Of a stretch of 64,000 nucleotides of DNA, positions 18,030 to 25,433 are shown in pieces. A program made the position numbers and the translations under genes. The DNA is from Confluentibacter flavum (lineage in GTDB: Bacteria > Bacteroidota > Bacteroidia > Flavobacteriales > Flavobacteriaceae). How positions within the stretch are numbered: position 1 is the stretch's first letter; every line of letters begins with the position of its first letter. Location: assembly GCF_002843175.1 (NCBI RefSeq), contig NZ_PJEO01000028.1:1-64000 (forward strand). The letters are read 5' to 3'. The notes below the pieces were generated by a model. The model had not been told where the DNA came from. It was given only the letters and a program-made list of their open reading frames with translations, and did not search any database.

Positions 18030-18942
18030 TCCCAATACCGCCGAAACACGGCTATTCCACCAATTATTGCTCGGAAGCGTGGCACCAAGACCCATTGCCT
18101 TGGCCAGTACCGTGGATGCCAAAGGCCATGTGAACCTAAGTCCGTTTAGTTTTTTTAACTGCTTTAGTGCCAATCCACCTATTCTGGTATTCTCGCCAGC
18201 GAGACGGGTTAGGAACAATACCACCAAACATACCCTTGAAAATATTATGGAAACCAAAGAGGTGGTGATCAACATTGTCAACCATGCCATGGTGGAACAA
18301 ACATCGCTATCCAGTGTGGAATTTGAAAAGGGTGTGGATGAGTTCATAAAGGCAGGGTTTACGGCTACACCATCCAAGAAGGTGGTTCCCCCAAGGGTCA
18401 CTGAGTCACCGGTGTCCTTTGAATGTCAAGTTATTGAGGTAAGGCCTTTGGGACACAAGGGTGGTGCTGGGCATTTGGTTATTTGTGAAGTGCTTTTGGC
18501 ACATTTTGACGAAACCATTTTTGATGAAAATGAGCGCATCTCACCCCAAAAATTGGATGCCGTAGCCCGTATGGGGGACAATTGGTATTGCCGTGCCAAT
18601 GGGCAAAGCCTGTTTGAATTGCCCAAACCGGGTACCGCTTTGGCTGTAGGTTTTGAGGCCTTGCCAAAGTCTGTTTTAAAAAGTGACATCTTAACAGGAA
18701 ATAACCTAGCCCGTTTGGCTTCGGTAGAACAGGTTCCAACACCAACCGAGGAAGAGCAAAAAGCCTTGGCCTTTCAAATAGATGACTTTGCCGATCGTTT
18801 TAAGGACGACCGCACCCTCTACAAAAGGCTGGTTCATGAAAAGGTTAAATATTATATAGAACATGCCCATATCGATCTGGCCTGGAAATTCTTGTTGACA
18901 GCAGAGGACTATAGTATAAAAAATCGTCTATGGAAACGTTAA
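18016..18942 (+). CDS. Flavin reductase-family FMN-binding protein
   Basis: A 308-residue protein with a DIM6/NTAB split-barrel flavin domain. LLLGSVAPRPIALASTVDAK near residues 15-34 and LSPFSFFNCFSANPPILVFSPA near 40-61 are the FMN-binding signature. Such proteins reduce or bind FMN. Start and stop overlap the neighbouring genes by 14 and 13 bp, so it is strictly co-translated with FahA and PhhA. The textbook Phe/Tyr pathway needs no flavin reductase; a link to redox support of the hydroxylase is inference only. Confidence 0.82.
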   Translation: MITIDPNTAETRLFHQLLLGSVAPRPIALASTVDAKGHVNLSPFSFFNCFSANPPILVFSPARRVRNNTTKHTLENIMETKEVVINIVNHAMVEQTSLSSVEFEKGVDEFIKAGFTATPSKKVVPPRVTESPVSFECQVIEVRPLGHKGGAGHLVICEVLLAHFDETIFDENERISPQKLDAVARMGDNWYCRANGQSLFELPKPGTALAVGFEALPKSVLKSDILTGNNLARLASVEQVPTPTEEEQKALAFQIDDFADRFKDDRTLYKRLVHEKVKYYIEHAHIDLAWKFLLTAEDYSIKNRLWKR

Positions 18943-19634
18943 CGCAAGTATACCGCAATTATACCAAAGAAGATCACGCCGTATGGGCGCTTTTGTTCGA
19001 ACGGCAGGCCTCTCACTTGGTAGGTAAGGCCTGTACGGAATACCTTCAAGGTTTAAAGGTGTTGCAGCCTGTTCTCAATGCAGAACGTATTCCCGATTTT
19101 AACAAGCTCAATGAGGCTCTTAAGGCCGAAATAGGCTGGAGCATTGAAGTGGTCGCTGGATTGATACCAGTCGATGAATTTTTCCTGCTGTTGAGTCAAA
19201 AAAATTTTCCATCTTCTACATGGCTTCGCTCTAGGGATCATTTGGATTACTTGGAAGAGCCAGATATGTTCCATGACATTTTTGGGCATATACCACAGCT
19301 GGTCCATGCGGACTATAGCAATTTTATGCAAAAGTTTGGTGAGATAGGCTATTTGAACCGACATGATGAAGCGCTGGTTATCAAATTGCAACGGCTTTAT
19401 TGGTATACCATTGAATTTGGTTTAATCCTAGAGCATGGTAAGCGCAGGATTTATGGGGCAGGGATTGCTTCCTCCGTGAAGGAAACCCAGCATGCCTTTG
19501 GTCCCAATATCACGGTACTGCCCTATGATATACAACAGATCATGGCTACCGATTTTATCATCAGCGATATCCAGTCCGCCTATTTTGAAATCAATTCATA
19601 CCAGCAGTTGTATGCCTCGTTGCTGTCCATTTGA
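18930..19634 (+). CDS. phhA: Phenylalanine 4-monooxygenase
   Basis: A 234-residue aromatic amino-acid hydroxylase forming tyrosine from phenylalanine with Fe(II) and a pterin cofactor. Iron ligands are clear: two His in PDMFHDIFGHIPQL (about 112 and 117) and the Glu in YTIEFGLI (about 158). There is no ACT regulatory domain, as is usual in bacteria. It is the last gene of the operon. No pterin-carbinolamine dehydratase (PhhB) gene and no maleylacetoacetate isomerase gene are in the operon, so these steps must be encoded elsewhere or done differently. Confidence 0.93.
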   Translation: METLTQVYRNYTKEDHAVWALLFERQASHLVGKACTEYLQGLKVLQPVLNAERIPDFNKLNEALKAEIGWSIEVVAGLIPVDEFFLLLSQKNFPSSTWLRSRDHLDYLEEPDMFHDIFGHIPQLVHADYSNFMQKFGEIGYLNRHDEALVIKLQRLYWYTIEFGLILEHGKRRIYGAGIASSVKETQHAFGPNITVLPYDIQQIMATDFIISDIQSAYFEINSYQQLYASLLSI

Positions 19635-20167
19635 GTGGGGCAAGAGGCTTTGATGTGTTTATATTTAATAGTTTTTATTTTGGATGGGCTTTTTTACACC
19701 ATTAGTCAATAACAATGCTCAAAATGACAATTAGTGGTTGCTGTTAAGCTATTGCTTAATCTACTACAATGCATATTTTTGAGATGCATTTATTCAGGTT
19801 ATTAAAAACGTGAGTTCGATTTAAAAACAAGCCTAATCTAAGTATAAATTCTAATATTAGTATTTATTGTCACCTTTCAGCAAGGCTCAAGCTGTCTAAG
19901 ATCGAGAATATTGGTGTTTTGGAAAGCTATTTTGTCCTTAAGGAAATACTTAATACAACAGCTTTTCACTTTTAATCGAAAAGAATTCCTCGACGTTTTG
20001 AGTCGGGGTTTCCGTTGAAATTGTCATTGACTTCGTCGAATCTTCGATTTCCCGTGAATCTCGATAGACTAACGGGACTGCCTCGAGGATAGTTCATTTA
20101 AAAAAATTCTTTATTTGAATGAGATCAAATATATCTTACTATATATTTTAAACTAAATTTTGAAATC
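19635..20167. other. Intergenic region with degenerate REP-like sequence
   Basis: No gene is seen. Between about 19980 and 20090 there are CG-containing words (CTTCGTCGAATCTTCG, ATTTCCCGTGAATC, CTAACGGGACTG) that stand out from the AT-rich background. They resemble the repeat at 58587-58661. I read them as a decayed intergenic repeat. No convincing terminator for phhA is visible. Confidence 0.4.
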
Positions 20168-21466
20168 TTATTTTAAAGTTATTTCTACAATCGTATCTAT
20201 ATCGTTTTGTTCTGATAATGGAATGTCTAAAAATAATCCGTATTTAGTCTGTTCGAATTTTATTTTTGATTTATTATGGTATAACTTAATAGATGTTATT
20301 CTGTGGATAAATTCAGGAACAAATAGAATATTTTTTTGAGTGTTCAAGATATGAAGGTATAAAGTTTGTCCTTTTTGAGTAGACACCCAATTTTCATTTG
20401 GTGGAATTAAGCCTCCTTCTGTTCCATAAATGGTTTCTCCATTTTGTTTCAACCAATCTCCTACTTCTGCAAGTGATTGAATATGTTCAGGTTGGATGTT
20501 TCCATTTGGCATAGGACCAACATTTAATAACAAATTACTGTTATATCCTGCAGCCTTAATCAAATATTGAACTAATTCTTTTTTGCTTTTGTGTTTTCGG
20601 TCTTTTAAATTAAAGCCCCATGATCCGTTAATGGTTTCGCAGACTTCTTTAGGGAGCTCGCCTATATCTTCAGGTTTGCTAGCAAACCCTTGTGTTGATT
20701 TTCCAGGGAGGTCTTTTTCAAACATTTGAAAATCTTCGCCAGGCAACACGCTTTCATGATGGTTGTTCCCAATCAAGCACTGTGGCTGTATATCATGAAT
20801 CAGTTTATAGATGTCATCAAAATACCAATTGGCGTCTTTCCTATCCCATTTTCCATCAAACCAAATACCAGCAATATCACCATAATTGGTTAATAATTCC
20901 GTTAATTGTGCTTTCATAAAAGCGATATAATTTTCCCATTTTCCTTCTCCTCTTCCTTGGATTCCAGTTCCTGTATTTCCTCTAGGAAAATAATCATCAT
21001 TGTGCCAGTCCAATAAGGAATAATAGAAAAACAACTTGATGCCTTCCTTTTTACAAGCTGCCGCCAAATCTTTCAACACATCTTTTTTATAAGGTGTTTT
21101 TTGGACGATATTATAATCGGTCAATTTCGTGTCAAACATTGAAAAACCATCATGATGCCTACTTGTAATAGTGATATATTTCATGCCAGCATTTTTTGCC
21201 ATTTTAACCCATTCTTCGGCATTATATTCTATCGGATTGAAAAATGAAGGTAATTTTTCGTATTCTTCTATCGAAATATTCTGATTGTTCATAACCCACT
21301 CTCCATCCCCTAAAATACTATATACGCCCCAATGAATAAAAAGCCCAAACTTGGCTTCGTCAAACCATTTTCTAGCCTCTAAGTTTTCCGTGGTTGGAAC
21401 ATAATTAGATTGTGCGTTGGTATGCGATATCCATACTATAATTAATAAGAGACTTATTTTTTTCAT
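20168..21466 (-). CDS. Secreted GH29 alpha-L-fucosidase
   Basis: A 432-residue exo-glycosidase releasing L-fucose from algal or host glycans. It has an N-terminal signal peptide (MKKISLLLIIVWISHTNAQS). GH29 features: KFGLFIHWGVYSILGDGEW near 39-57, SRHHDGFSMFDTKLTDYN near 103-120, and GIWFDGKWD near 200, where the Asp is the expected nucleophile. It stands alone on the minus strand. A second GH29 member lies at 47387, and the two share the family motifs but differ in length. Confidence 0.9.
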   Translation of the reverse strand: MKKISLLLIIVWISHTNAQSNYVPTTENLEARKWFDEAKFGLFIHWGVYSILGDGEWVMNNQNISIEEYEKLPSFFNPIEYNAEEWVKMAKNAGMKYITITSRHHDGFSMFDTKLTDYNIVQKTPYKKDVLKDLAAACKKEGIKLFFYYSLLDWHNDDYFPRGNTGTGIQGRGEGKWENYIAFMKAQLTELLTNYGDIAGIWFDGKWDRKDANWYFDDIYKLIHDIQPQCLIGNNHHESVLPGEDFQMFEKDLPGKSTQGFASKPEDIGELPKEVCETINGSWGFNLKDRKHKSKKELVQYLIKAAGYNSNLLLNVGPMPNGNIQPEHIQSLAEVGDWLKQNGETIYGTEGGLIPPNENWVSTQKGQTLYLHILNTQKNILFVPEFIHRITSIKLYHNKSKIKFEQTKYGLFLDIPLSEQNDIDTIVEITLK

Positions 21467-21590
21467 ATATGTTGTGTTTAAATTATTAGATAGTTTAAAA
21501 TATTCCTGTTTGTATTGATTTAATCTTTGCCAAAATTAAAATACAATGATTTTATAAACTGCTTTTTTTTTATCCTTAAAATATGTGATT

Positions 21591-21647
21591 TATGTAAATC
21601 TAAACAAAAACTGTGTAACTAAATTCACAATTAAACAATTATCTTTA
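21591..21647 (+). promoter_or_regulatory. AraC-type direct-repeat promoter, copy 1
   Basis: TATGTAAA (21591) and TGTGTAAC (21612) lie 21 bp apart, followed after 20 bp by TATCTTTA (21640-21647). It drives a short terminator-bounded transcript with no evident ORF. Confidence 0.65.
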
Positions 21648-21652
21648 TTGTG

Positions 21653-21773
21653 TTAATCAATTGGTTGGTTGGTTGGTTAGTTAGTTAGTTAGTTTGTCAG
21701 TTAGAAAATTCTCTCGAATAATCTAATTTGACATTTATTAAAAAGGCAGGCTTTTAAGTCTGCTTTTTTTTTT
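21653..21773 (+). ncRNA. Predicted small RNA with GGTT/AGTT repeat tract (about 120 nt)
   Basis: Promoter copy 1 should start transcription near 21653 and the terminator ends it near 21773. No credible ORF lies between. The 5' part is a four-base repeat tract (21661-21702): GGTTGGTTGGTTGG at 21663-21676 could form a two-tetrad G-quadruplex, then repeated AGTT. UUAGUUAG in this tract is complementary to CUAACUAA in the 23674-23721 repeats of a second predicted RNA. Ends are estimated. Confidence 0.5.
21741..21773 (+). terminator. Rho-independent terminator of the first small RNA
   Basis: AAAAGGCAGGC (21741-21751) pairs with 21758-21768 (two G-U pairs) around a 6-nt loop, then a T-run. Confidence 0.7.
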
Positions 21774-21973
21774 GTTATTAAAATACAAGTTCACAGCAGT
21801 GAGAGACATGATTAGTTTATTATATTCTATAGATGCAAATATTAAAAAAAGCCGTACCAGAATTATATAAACGTTTTGGTTAAATAAAAAATCAACAAAG
21901 ATTAGAGGCTCAATAAAAGAAGCTCATAAAAAGAGAAATAGTTGAATAACTTCACGTAAAAACACCTGTGGAT

Positions 21974-22031
21974 TATGTAACGATTTTAACATGTTATGTA
22001 ATTATTCCATAGAATTATTGTCCCACCTTTA
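21974..22031 (+). promoter_or_regulatory. AraC-type direct-repeat promoter, copy 2
   Basis: TATGTAAC (21974) and TATGTAAT (21995), 21 bp apart, then 21 bp and CACCTTTA (22024-22031). It should transcribe the small membrane-peptide ORF and the cupin gene. Confidence 0.6.
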
Positions 22032-22138
22032 CTGTATTATTAATCTTAAGATTAGTAAACGTATAATTTCGTGTTTTTAAGGAATATATAATTTTGATAT
22101 TACCGTTATATTATCTTAAAACAAAGTAATCGAGTACA

Positions 22139-22176
22139 ATAAGAGTATTGTAAAAAAATAAGAGTATTGTAAAAAA
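22139..22176. repeat. Two exact 19-bp tandem copies in the peptide leader
   Basis: ATAAGAGTATTGTAAAAAA occurs at 22139-22157 and again at 22158-22176, just upstream of the small membrane-peptide start codon. Confidence 0.85.
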
Positions 22177-22196
22177 ATAAAATCAAAACCCTCAAA

Positions 22197-22307
22197 ATGG
22201 AATTAATCTTTTTAAAATATAGAATAATGAGATTTGTTTTAATAGGCTTAACTATAGCAACCCTTATTTTGTTATTGGTTGGTATTTTTAATAACATTAA
22301 AATTTAA
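22197..22307 (+). CDS. Predicted 36-residue single-span membrane peptide
   Basis: The ATG at 22197 follows an A-rich leader and encodes a short charged start (MELIFLKYR), a hydrophobic span of about 20 residues (FVLIGLTIATLILLLVGIF) and a polar NNIKI tail. This is the layout of small inner-membrane peptides. It lies downstream of promoter copy 2 and upstream of the cupin gene, so it would be the first gene of that unit. I do not recognise a family, and the short length leaves room for chance. Confidence 0.4.
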   Translation: MELIFLKYRIMRFVLIGLTIATLILLLVGIFNNIKI

Positions 22308-22470
22308 AATCGTAGTATTACCACAGGCTTACTTTTTTTATTCTGCAAGGATGTTTAATGAAAAATTTAGATAAACCGCTTGTAGATAGCTATTTAGGCT
22401 ATTAATAAAAAGCAGGCGTATGTGTCATTGGCATACAACAACCATTAATAGTAAATAAAAAAGCAACAAA

Positions 22471-22824
22471 ATGAAATCAATTGGTAATGAAATGGAGAAA
22501 GCTGCTCCTCATATTATAGTAGAAATCATACAATATATACCCAATGCTGTGGTGAGTAAAACCATTATAAAAAAAATTACCGGTAATATAACCGCATTGT
22601 CTTTTGATATTGGTGAAGAACTAGCCGAAAAAACCTCACCCTTTGATACCTATATACAGATTATAGACGGCACCGCCAATCTTACCATTAACAAAATTGA
22701 ATACCAACTAGGTCTCGGAAAGGGTATTATTATTCCCAGTAATCAAAGGCACCATTTTACGGCCAACGAGCAGTTTAAGATGATATCTACAGTCATAAAA
22801 AGTGGTTATGAGGATTTTGATTAG
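22471..22824 (+). CDS. Small cupin-domain protein
   Basis: A 117-residue protein that is essentially one cupin beta-barrel. The first cupin motif is degenerate (ALSFDIGEELAEKTSPFDTYIQIIDGTANLTIN). The second part reads GKGIIIPSNQRHHFTANEQFKM near 84-105, with an HH pair as possible metal ligands. Residues normally giving His in motif 1 are absent, so it may bind metal weakly or act as a sensor. It sits between an AraC-type promoter and the AraC-family gene itself. The exact role is unknown. Confidence 0.75.
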   Translation: MKSIGNEMEKAAPHIIVEIIQYIPNAVVSKTIIKKITGNITALSFDIGEELAEKTSPFDTYIQIIDGTANLTINKIEYQLGLGKGIIIPSNQRHHFTANEQFKMISTVIKSGYEDFD

Positions 22825-22867
22825 TCTCTTGTTTTTTTAAATTATTTTACCCTGTAATGATGTAGGT

Positions 22868-22925
22868 TATGTAACTAAGTATGAAAGTTGTGTAACACAT
22901 TTGATGTAGAATGAATGTACCTTTC
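22868..22925 (+). promoter_or_regulatory. AraC-type direct-repeat promoter, copy 3 (upstream of the regulator)
   Basis: TATGTAAC (22868) and TGTGTAAC (22889), 21 bp apart, then 21 bp and TACCTTTC (22918-22925), 45 bp before the AraC-family start codon. Its position suggests autoregulation. Confidence 0.65.
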
Positions 22926-22969
22926 ACCAACTAAACAACATAAATACACATTCCACAGAAAACTTTCAT

Positions 22970-23530
22970 ATGAAATTATATATAAAGTATATGGTAAGTT
23001 TACGATGCAAGCTTATGGTGAAGCAAGAATTGGAAAGACTCGGGCTACATTATACGAGCATTGACCTTGGTGCGATTGAAATTGTAGAGACCATTACTGA
23101 AAAACAAAAAATACAGCTTAAACGCAATCTATCTCTTTCTGGCTTGGAATTGCTGGATGATAAAAAAAATATTCTCATTGATAAAATCAAGAATGTTATC
23201 ATAGAAATGGTCCATTATACCGATGAGGTTCCTAAAGTCAACTATTCTGAATATATCAGTGAAAAACTTGATTATGATTATACCTATTTGTCCAACTTGT
23301 TTTCAGAAGTAAAAGGCATAACCATACAACATTTCATTATAAAACATAAAATAGAAAGAGCCAAAGAACTCATACTTTATGATCAATTAAATCTTTCTGA
23401 AATATCCTATAAGTTGCATTATAGCAGTGTAGCCCATTTATCCACACAATTTAAAAAAGTAACGGGACATTCCCCAACATATTACAAAAAATTGGGAAAG
23501 ACACGAAGAGGTAATTTAGAAAACCTGTAA
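22970..23530 (+). CDS. AraC-family transcriptional regulator with HMA-like N-terminal domain
   Basis: A 186-residue regulator. The C-terminal half holds two HTH motifs of the AraC/XylS domain: YLSNLFSEVKGITIQHFIIKHKIERAKELI near 105-135 and LSEISYKLHYSSVAHLSTQFKKVTGHSP near 140-168. The N-terminal about 70 residues (MKLYIKYMVSLRCKLMVKQEL...) resemble a ferredoxin-like heavy-metal-associated fold, as in related Bacteroidetes regulators that I recall carrying a CxxC there. Here the first Cys position is Ser (SLRC), so metal binding is doubtful. AraC proteins bind direct half-sites on one helix face; six such sites surround this gene, including one at its own promoter. Confidence 0.85.
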   Translation: MKLYIKYMVSLRCKLMVKQELERLGLHYTSIDLGAIEIVETITEKQKIQLKRNLSLSGLELLDDKKNILIDKIKNVIIEMVHYTDEVPKVNYSEYISEKLDYDYTYLSNLFSEVKGITIQHFIIKHKIERAKELILYDQLNLSEISYKLHYSSVAHLSTQFKKVTGHSPTYYKKLGKTRRGNLENL

Positions 23531-23531
23531 T

Positions 23532-23589
23532 TCTATAAGTATCTGTACAAATTATGTAACATGATCTATCCAATAATAAATCATCTTTG
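23532..23589 (+). promoter_or_regulatory. AraC-type direct-repeat promoter, copy 4
   Basis: A well-conserved proximal site TATGTAAC (23553) has a degenerate distal partner TCTATAAG 21 bp upstream (23532), then 21 bp and CATCTTTG (23582-23589). It precedes an RNA without an evident ORF. Confidence 0.5.
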
Positions 23590-23673
23590 TATCAGTATTA
23601 AACGTAATAGATTAGCAGAAAATATCAAGTTATAGTATAAAGTGGTGACTCCAATATACAAATCCAAATCTTT

Positions 23674-23721
23674 TAAACTGTAGTACCCAAACCTAACTAA
23701 ACTGTAGTACCCAAACCTAAC
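23674..23721. repeat. Two exact 24-bp tandem copies within the predicted RNA
   Basis: The unit beginning TAAACTGTAGTACCC and ending AAACCTAAC spans 23674-23697 and repeats without change at 23698-23721. CTAACTAA formed at the junction is complementary to the repeat tract of the 21653-21773 RNA. Confidence 0.85.
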
Positions 23722-23875
23722 CAGTAAAGATTAAAATTTGAAACTGTTAAAAGACGGATTTATATTAAAAGGTTAGTAATAAATTACAAAAAGCCTTAAT
23801 GAAGTTGTTAGTATTATAAAAGCTAATTCAAACATGTAGTTAAGACCAAAGTAATAGAATGAACTTAACCTAAAT

Positions 23876-23909
23876 AAAAGAGCAGTGATTCAGCAAACTG
23901 CTCTTTTTT
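23876..23909 (+). terminator. Rho-independent terminator of the second predicted RNA
   Basis: An 11-bp perfect stem AAAAGAGCAGT (23876-23886) / ACTGCTCTTTT (23897-23907), 10-nt loop, followed by T residues. Confidence 0.8.
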
Positions 23910-23930
23910 GCATTATAATAATCTGTGATA

Positions 23931-23987
23931 TATGTAAATATACCCCAAAAAGGTATAACTAAATTTGTGATTTCTTGATTAAATTTG
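23931..23987 (+). promoter_or_regulatory. AraC-type direct-repeat promoter, copy 5
   Basis: TATGTAAA (23931) and the weaker GGTATAAC (23952), 21 bp apart, then 20 bp and a perfect -7 box TAAATTTG (23980-23987). It lies directly upstream of an about 86-nt terminator-bounded transcript. Confidence 0.6.
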
Positions 23988-23992
23988 TTATG

Positions 23993-24078
23993 CTATTATT
24001 AATTAATTGTCCGGTGAAAGCCAAGTAAAAAATTTTAGTTGGCAATAGAAAGCAGACTTAATGGTCTGCTTTTTTTTT
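23993..24078 (+). ncRNA. Predicted small RNA with two hairpins (about 86 nt)
   Basis: From the expected start near 23993 to the terminator at 24078 there is no ORF. The RNA can fold into an upstream hairpin (GCCAA at 24020-24024 with TTGGC at 24039-24043, plus AAAA/TTTT inside) and the terminator hairpin, a typical small-RNA layout. Its promoter is copy 5 of the shared motif. Confidence 0.55.
24049..24078 (+). terminator. Rho-independent terminator of the third predicted RNA
   Basis: AAAGCAGAC (24049-24057) pairs with GTCTGCTTT (24064-24072) around a 6-nt loop, followed by a T-run. Confidence 0.8.
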
Positions 24079-24173
24079 AACTTATAACAGTGCCAACACT
24101 TCAAAGAAATTAAGGGCAATTTCAAACTATCCAATTTAAATATTATTACCTACACCTTTTAAAATATGGGATT

Positions 24174-24231
24174 TATGCAAAACATCTCAGTTTATGTGTA
24201 ATGCACTAAAGGATTTAATTCGCCATCTTTA
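24174..24231 (+). promoter_or_regulatory. AraC-type direct-repeat promoter, copy 6 (alcohol dehydrogenase)
   Basis: TATGCAAA (24174) and TGTGTAAT (24195), 21 bp apart, then 21 bp and CATCTTTA (24224-24231), 43 bp before the dehydrogenase start codon. Confidence 0.6.
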
Positions 24232-24273
24232 TATAAATACACATATAATTTAAATATACATAAATTCTTAAAA

Positions 24274-25377
24274 ATGTCAAATTCAATTATTCCTAATAAA
24301 AAAACCCAATCAAATGGTGCTTCTTCTGAAAATAAAACCACCATGAAAGGCCTTGTTTATGGTGGGCCAAATAATATAGAATATAAAGATATACCAAAGC
24401 CTGAAATTCAAAAAGGAACGGATGCGATAGTAAAAATACTTAAGACAACTATTTGTGGAACCGATTTAGGGATACTACATGGCAAAACACCGTCTGTAAA
24501 ACCTGGAACTACATTAGGACACGAGGGTGTTGGTGTGATAGAAGAAGTAGGCAAGGGTGTTAACCATTTCAAGAAAGGTGACCATGTGATTATTTCATGT
24601 ATCACCGCATGCGGTACATGTGAGTACTGTAAAAAACAATTGTATGGTCATTGTAAAGATGGCGGATGGATATTGGGCAACCTAATTAATGGTACCCAAG
24701 CAGATTATGTTCGTATTCCTCATGCGGATACAAGTCTTTATAAAGTTCCTGAAGGAATAGATGATGAAGCATTGGTAATGTTGAGTGATATCCTGCCAAC
24801 AGGCCATGAGATTGGTGTCATAAATGGCTGCGTAAAACCTGGAGATACTATGGCCATCGTAGGTGCGGGTCCCATCGGTATGTCGGCACTGCTCACCGCT
24901 CAGTTTTACTCACCTGCAAAAATCTATATGATTGATTTGGATGAAAACCGACTGAAATTAGCTAAGAAATGGGGTGCTACAGACACTATAAATTCAGGAT
25001 TGGAAGATGCTGTTAAAAAGATTATGGCAGAAACAGCAGATGGTGTAGATGTAGCTATAGAAGCCGTAGGTGCTCCTGCTACGTTTGATATCTGTCAACA
25101 GATAGTACGTCCTGGTGGTCATGTAGCCAACATTGGTGTTCATGGAAAAAGCGTCGATTTGCAAATTCAGGACCTATGGATTAAGAATATTACCATCACA
25201 ATGGGACTTGTTAATACAAATACAACGCCTATGCTTTTGAAAACAGTAACCTCAGGAAAAATCAAACCAGAAAAATTGATTACACATCACTTTAAGCTAA
25301 ATGAAATTATAAAAGCTTACAGCGTGTTTGGCAATGCAGCTAAAGAAAAGGCTTTGAAAATAATATTGACAAGCTAA
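24274..25377 (+). CDS. Zinc-dependent alcohol dehydrogenase (MDR family)
   Basis: A 367-residue medium-chain dehydrogenase. Catalytic zinc ligands: C in TTICGTDLGILHG (about 62), GHEGVGVIEEVG with His-Glu (about 84), and the structural zinc cysteines in CGTCEYCKKQLYGHC (about 112-126). The NAD(P) motif GAGPIGMSALLTAQ lies near 198. The first about 23 residues (polar, Asn/Lys-rich) precede the family start MKGLVYGG; translation could instead begin at 24343. Family members oxidise secondary alcohols or reduce small ketones. It follows promoter copy 6 and probably heads a unit with OsmC and the kinase. Confidence 0.88.
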   Translation: MSNSIIPNKKTQSNGASSENKTTMKGLVYGGPNNIEYKDIPKPEIQKGTDAIVKILKTTICGTDLGILHGKTPSVKPGTTLGHEGVGVIEEVGKGVNHFKKGDHVIISCITACGTCEYCKKQLYGHCKDGGWILGNLINGTQADYVRIPHADTSLYKVPEGIDDEALVMLSDILPTGHEIGVINGCVKPGDTMAIVGAGPIGMSALLTAQFYSPAKIYMIDLDENRLKLAKKWGATDTINSGLEDAVKKIMAETADGVDVAIEAVGAPATFDICQQIVRPGGHVANIGVHGKSVDLQIQDLWIKNITITMGLVNTNTTPMLLKTVTSGKIKPEKLITHHFKLNEIIKAYSVFGNAAKEKALKIILTS

Positions 25378-25433
25378 AATTAATTCCAACGTAATGATTG
25401 GAGTATCGAAATCACCTTTTTAATATTAGAACA

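Larger units (their letters stand above)
23595..23909 (+). ncRNA. Predicted non-coding RNA with duplicated 24-nt element (about 315 nt)
   Basis: Bounded by promoter copy 4 and a strong terminator. In-frame starts inside give only frames of 6-12 codons, so I read it as non-coding. It contains two exact tandem 24-nt elements. Ends are estimated from the -7 box and the terminator. An overlooked leader of a downstream gene is unlikely because the terminator closes it. Confidence 0.45.
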
